A DNA stretch of 64,000 nt from NCBI GenBank assembly GCA_034008185.1, contig CM067081.1, forward strand, positions 7,997,821-8,061,820, written 5' to 3'. Positions 61,076 through 64,000 of this stretch are shown here, piece by piece. The number at the start of each line of letters is the position of its first letter. Position 1 is the stretch's first letter. This stretch comes from Gorsachius magnificus (Eukaryota; Chordata; Aves; Pelecaniformes; Ardeidae). The translations under genes were made by a program, and so were the position numbers. The notes under the pieces are model-generated. The model saw nothing but the letters and a program-made list of their open reading frames with translations. It was not told where the DNA came from and did not search any database.

Positions 61076-63485
61076 GTCAAGCTCAGAACAGCAGTGCTCC
61101 TTTGCTTATTGTATAATGCTTCATAAAAAAAGCCAGCCCATTTAATAGGAAAAAAAATACCAACACCAAACCAATTTTGATATGTATTAAACTTTCCTGC
61201 ATGCACTTGCAACTTTTTCTGGTATTTTTTTTTTTCTTTTACTGATTATTCTTAACATAGACAGCATTAAATTAATTGAAAGCAGTAACTGAAATCAGAT
61301 TTTTACAAGTTACAATATAATCATGTCAGGGAAAAAACATCACCACACACAACTCTTATAATTAAAACATTGTTTTGGTGGAAGAAGCAAGACAGAGCAT
61401 TATTTGTTTTACTCCTTCAGAAATTCTTGTCCATTTTGGCCTGAGGGTAAGGATTTGATTAAAATGTGTAAATTAATGGTGTCTTTCATCAAGATTTAAT
61501 GTTGCTACATGAATATGCTGTTTTTCAATTGGAAGGTTTGGGACTTGATTATGTTTGCTTTTAAATATTGGGTAATAATACCCAGAAATCAAGTTAGCAT
61601 CTACTCTTCTTGTTCTTTAGAAAGTCAGACTAGGTTATAAGTCCTTTCTAAATTTAATGCCTATTATTCTGTGGTGAGGTCCTGTCAGGTATTGGAGAGC
61701 AAAATAGCATGCAAACAGACTTCTGCCTACCTGTTTGGCAATGACTGTTTGATTTTATTCTGAAACTGTGCACCTTCAGGAGGGAGATGTCTATTTTGGC
61801 AGCCTAGTGTAGTCGGGTCATTTACCTGTTCAACATTACTTAATCTGTTTTGTGTAGCTTGCTTATCATCTTGATACAAATTGCAGAAGATAGAATCGAT
61901 GTGTTATTTTCTCTCTGACATTTCTTTTCCTTGCTTTTTGGATTTCAGCCACTCAGACTTGTAAGTCCTGCTCAGGTGTCCACCCCAACCTATATCCTAG
62001 CAGAAAAGTGAACTTAATTTCTGAGAAATTCACTCAGTTTGCACCTTAGGCAATCATTTCTTCTATAACGAGTGTGCCAAGGGCTGAAAGTAGTTGATTG
62101 CCATTTCAGTGGCTTCTTCTTGTTCTGTGGAAAAGTGAAAAAATTCTTGCATAACTTTGGTGGAATGCCAGTCTTATATTTATATTCTTGATGCGTTATT
62201 AGGATCTTATTTACTGGATCACATATAAACAGAGTTATTGCTTTTTAGAGAAGGAGAATAAGCATGTGGTTTCTTTATTCTATCATACGGTCTTGCCTTC
62301 TCTATACAGAGAGATTATGATGCTTTATTAATGGTTTTTAAAACTTCATGTTCTTTTAACACAACTCTTACAGACCACCACTATGTTTTCTCATACTGCT
62401 TGAGAGAGGCTTGTGTTCTCCTGAAATCTACAGTCTTCAAGCTTAAGCCTAAACAAAATCACTATTTTATTTTCTGGACCTTCTAATAATGACCAGGTGA
62501 CATCATCCATATTCATCTTCCCAACACAGGAGCTCAGGAGTTCAGGAATGTTCCTTTAAGCTTTTTTGAGTTCATCCTATTGCTTCTTTCTCAGGACACT
62601 CTCAACCATTATGAAAGGGAAAAACACATAGATAAAACCCAAGATCTCTATTAAAGGCATGATGACATGGCTTCAAAATTGTCTTCAGAGACACTGAATG
62701 AAGGTGGAGGTTTCCTTTATGGCAGATATAGACACCATGCTGTCTAAACTCAAGGTTTCTGCTCAGGTCTCCACAGTACCAAAGCTGTGACTACAGTGCT
62801 GAGTTAATGAGTGATTGTAGTGCTGGTCCATCTGCGCCCATGGCAATGCAGCATCAAATGTCATAACACAATCACAGAATAAAAGTAGGGCACAACATCT
62901 CTTTCTACCACAGCAGCAGCCTAAATTGTGCTCCTTTCAGCAAGTTTGTATTCTCCACAGAGGTTGCAAACTAAGTCCTAATTGACACCATATTAATCTT
63001 TAGGTATTTCCAGTGTTGTGCATAAAACTGTATTAGATTTTACGGCACTGAAAACTCTGATTCTCTCCTTCGTTCCTTTAGAATCCATTTAATTATTGCC
63101 TTCTAAGATACTATATTCCTAGACTGAATTTCAGCGAGTTTTTTCAGGAGTCTGTGTTAGTCTTGCCACCCACCAAACTTGAGGTTTATGTACACAACTT
63201 CAATGAAAGTATTTGAACCTTTGGCTCATTTTTTTGGAAAGCTTCCACCAGCCATTTTTACAGCCATTGCTTTCAGACAGGAATAAGGGACAACTGAGAT
63301 CTTTTGTGTTAGACAAATTATGAAGTTTATTATCTTACATTTGCCCTATGCTCAGAATTTCTTTTCAGTAACATTAGAACATTACTTGTGCATAAAGATA
63401 TTAACTTCCCTTTACACAATCTAGATAGGAATTGTAAAAACAATACGAATTTTGCGTACTTCATGTGACAGAATTGTAGAAGCTG

Positions 63486-64000
63486 GGTTTCTGGGTTAAA
63501 AACTGGCTGGGTGGCCGAGCCCAGAGAGTCGTGGTGAATGGAGCTAAATCCAGTTGGCGGCCGGTCACAAGCGGTGTCCCCCAGGGCTCAGTTCTAGGGC
63601 CAGTCTTGTTTAATATCTTTATCAATGACCTTGATGAGGGGATTGAGTGTGCCCACAGTAAATTTGCAGATGACACCAAACTGGGTGGTAGTGTTGATCT
63701 GCTGGAGGGGAGGAGGGCTCTGCAGAGGGACCTGGACAGGCTGGATCCACGGGCCGAGGCCAATTGTATGAGGTTGAACAAGGCCAAGTGCCGGGTCCTG
63801 AACTTGGGTCACAACAACCCCATGCAGCGCTACAGGCTTGGTGAAGAGTGGCTGGAAAGCTGCCTGGTGGAAAAAGACCTGGGGGTGTTGACTGACAGCC
63901 AGCTGAATATGAGCCAGCAGTGTGCCCAGGTGGCCAAGAAGGCCAATGGCATCCTGGCTTGTATCAGGAATAGTGTGGCCAGCAGGAGTAGGGAAGTGAT
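63486..64000 (+). mobile_element. CR1 LINE with open RT frame, runs off window
   Basis: A 5'-truncated CR1 in the DLG2 sense orientation. The frame is open without a stop from 63480 to the window end (about 173 codons) and reads [44 protein letters not shown] (FADD at 63663-63674), [19 protein letters not shown] and [20 protein letters not shown]. These are the palm-domain motifs of non-LTR reverse transcriptase, with the catalytic DD present. The endonuclease and RT N-terminus are absent upstream of about 63486, so the copy cannot be autonomous. It is closely related to the decayed copy at 54231-55842. The 3' end is outside the window. Confidence 0.92.

Larger units (their letters stand above)
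46665..64000 (+). other. DLG2: DLG2 intron, at least 17.3 kb, continues past window
   Basis: Begins GTAAGT after the PDZ3 exon. No further DLG2 exon (rest of PDZ3, SH3, guanylate kinase-like) was seen up to the right edge. Mobile elements are concentrated in 53190-59800 and after 63480. Stretches 46700-48680, 49930-53180, 55850-59160 and 59800-63480 contain no feature beyond the simple repeats and one tandem duplication listed. Short open frames there have no domain signature. Confidence 0.85.

Noticed and set aside
63594..63812. Minus-strand open frames at the right edge
   Set aside because: Shadows of the sense CR1 reverse-transcriptase frame.
1..64000. tRNA, rRNA, CRISPR array, operon or phage-like system
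   Set aside because: No cloverleaf with tRNA A and B boxes, no rRNA words, no regularly spaced direct repeats, and the window is plainly vertebrate intronic DNA.

Overview
The window is vertebrate nuclear DNA from a bird. CR1 LINE 3' ends carry the ATTCTRTGATTCTRTGA-type octamer tail and avian ERVL-type LTRs are present; the CR1 and LTR types suggest Neoaves (inference). The background is AT-rich, with one recognisable gene spread over very long introns. There are no operons, RNA genes, CRISPR arrays or prokaryotic features.

The gene is DLG2 (PSD-93/chapsyn-110, a membrane-associated guanylate kinase scaffold of the postsynaptic density), on the + strand. Three exons are supported by protein recognition, consensus splice sites and matching phases. 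They are 7890-8045 (PDZ2-PDZ3 linker), 36156-36224 (a 69-base linker exon) and 46508-46664 (N-terminal two thirds of PDZ3). All three acceptors interrupt a codon after its second base, so either linker exon can be skipped without changing the frame. PDZ1-PDZ2 lie upstream of the window. The rest of PDZ3, SH3 and guanylate kinase-like domains lie beyond 64000.

Layout: 1-7889 is intron. 8046-36155 is a 28.1-kb intron holding a truncated sense LTR (15304-15600), a sense CR1 (about 16788-17485), two antisense solo LTRs (26065-26971, 27551-28113) and an antisense CR1 3' end (30861-31085), plus a 62-base CR1 tail (32857-32919). 36225-46507 is a 10.3-kb intron with microsatellites and old SINE relics. 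46665-64000 is intron with two more antisense solo LTRs (53193-53759, 59168-59791), a 1.6-kb antisense CR1 with decayed reverse transcriptase (54231-55842), and a sense CR1 with an open reverse-transcriptase frame running off the right edge.

No undescribed coding system was found. The most useful observations concern DLG2 splicing: symmetric linker exons, three UGCAUG (RBFOX-type) motifs around the first one, and a possible 22-base frame-breaking microexon at 7024-7045. The transposable elements add a few points: five-base target duplications, orientation bias, and a palindrome at a broken LTR.
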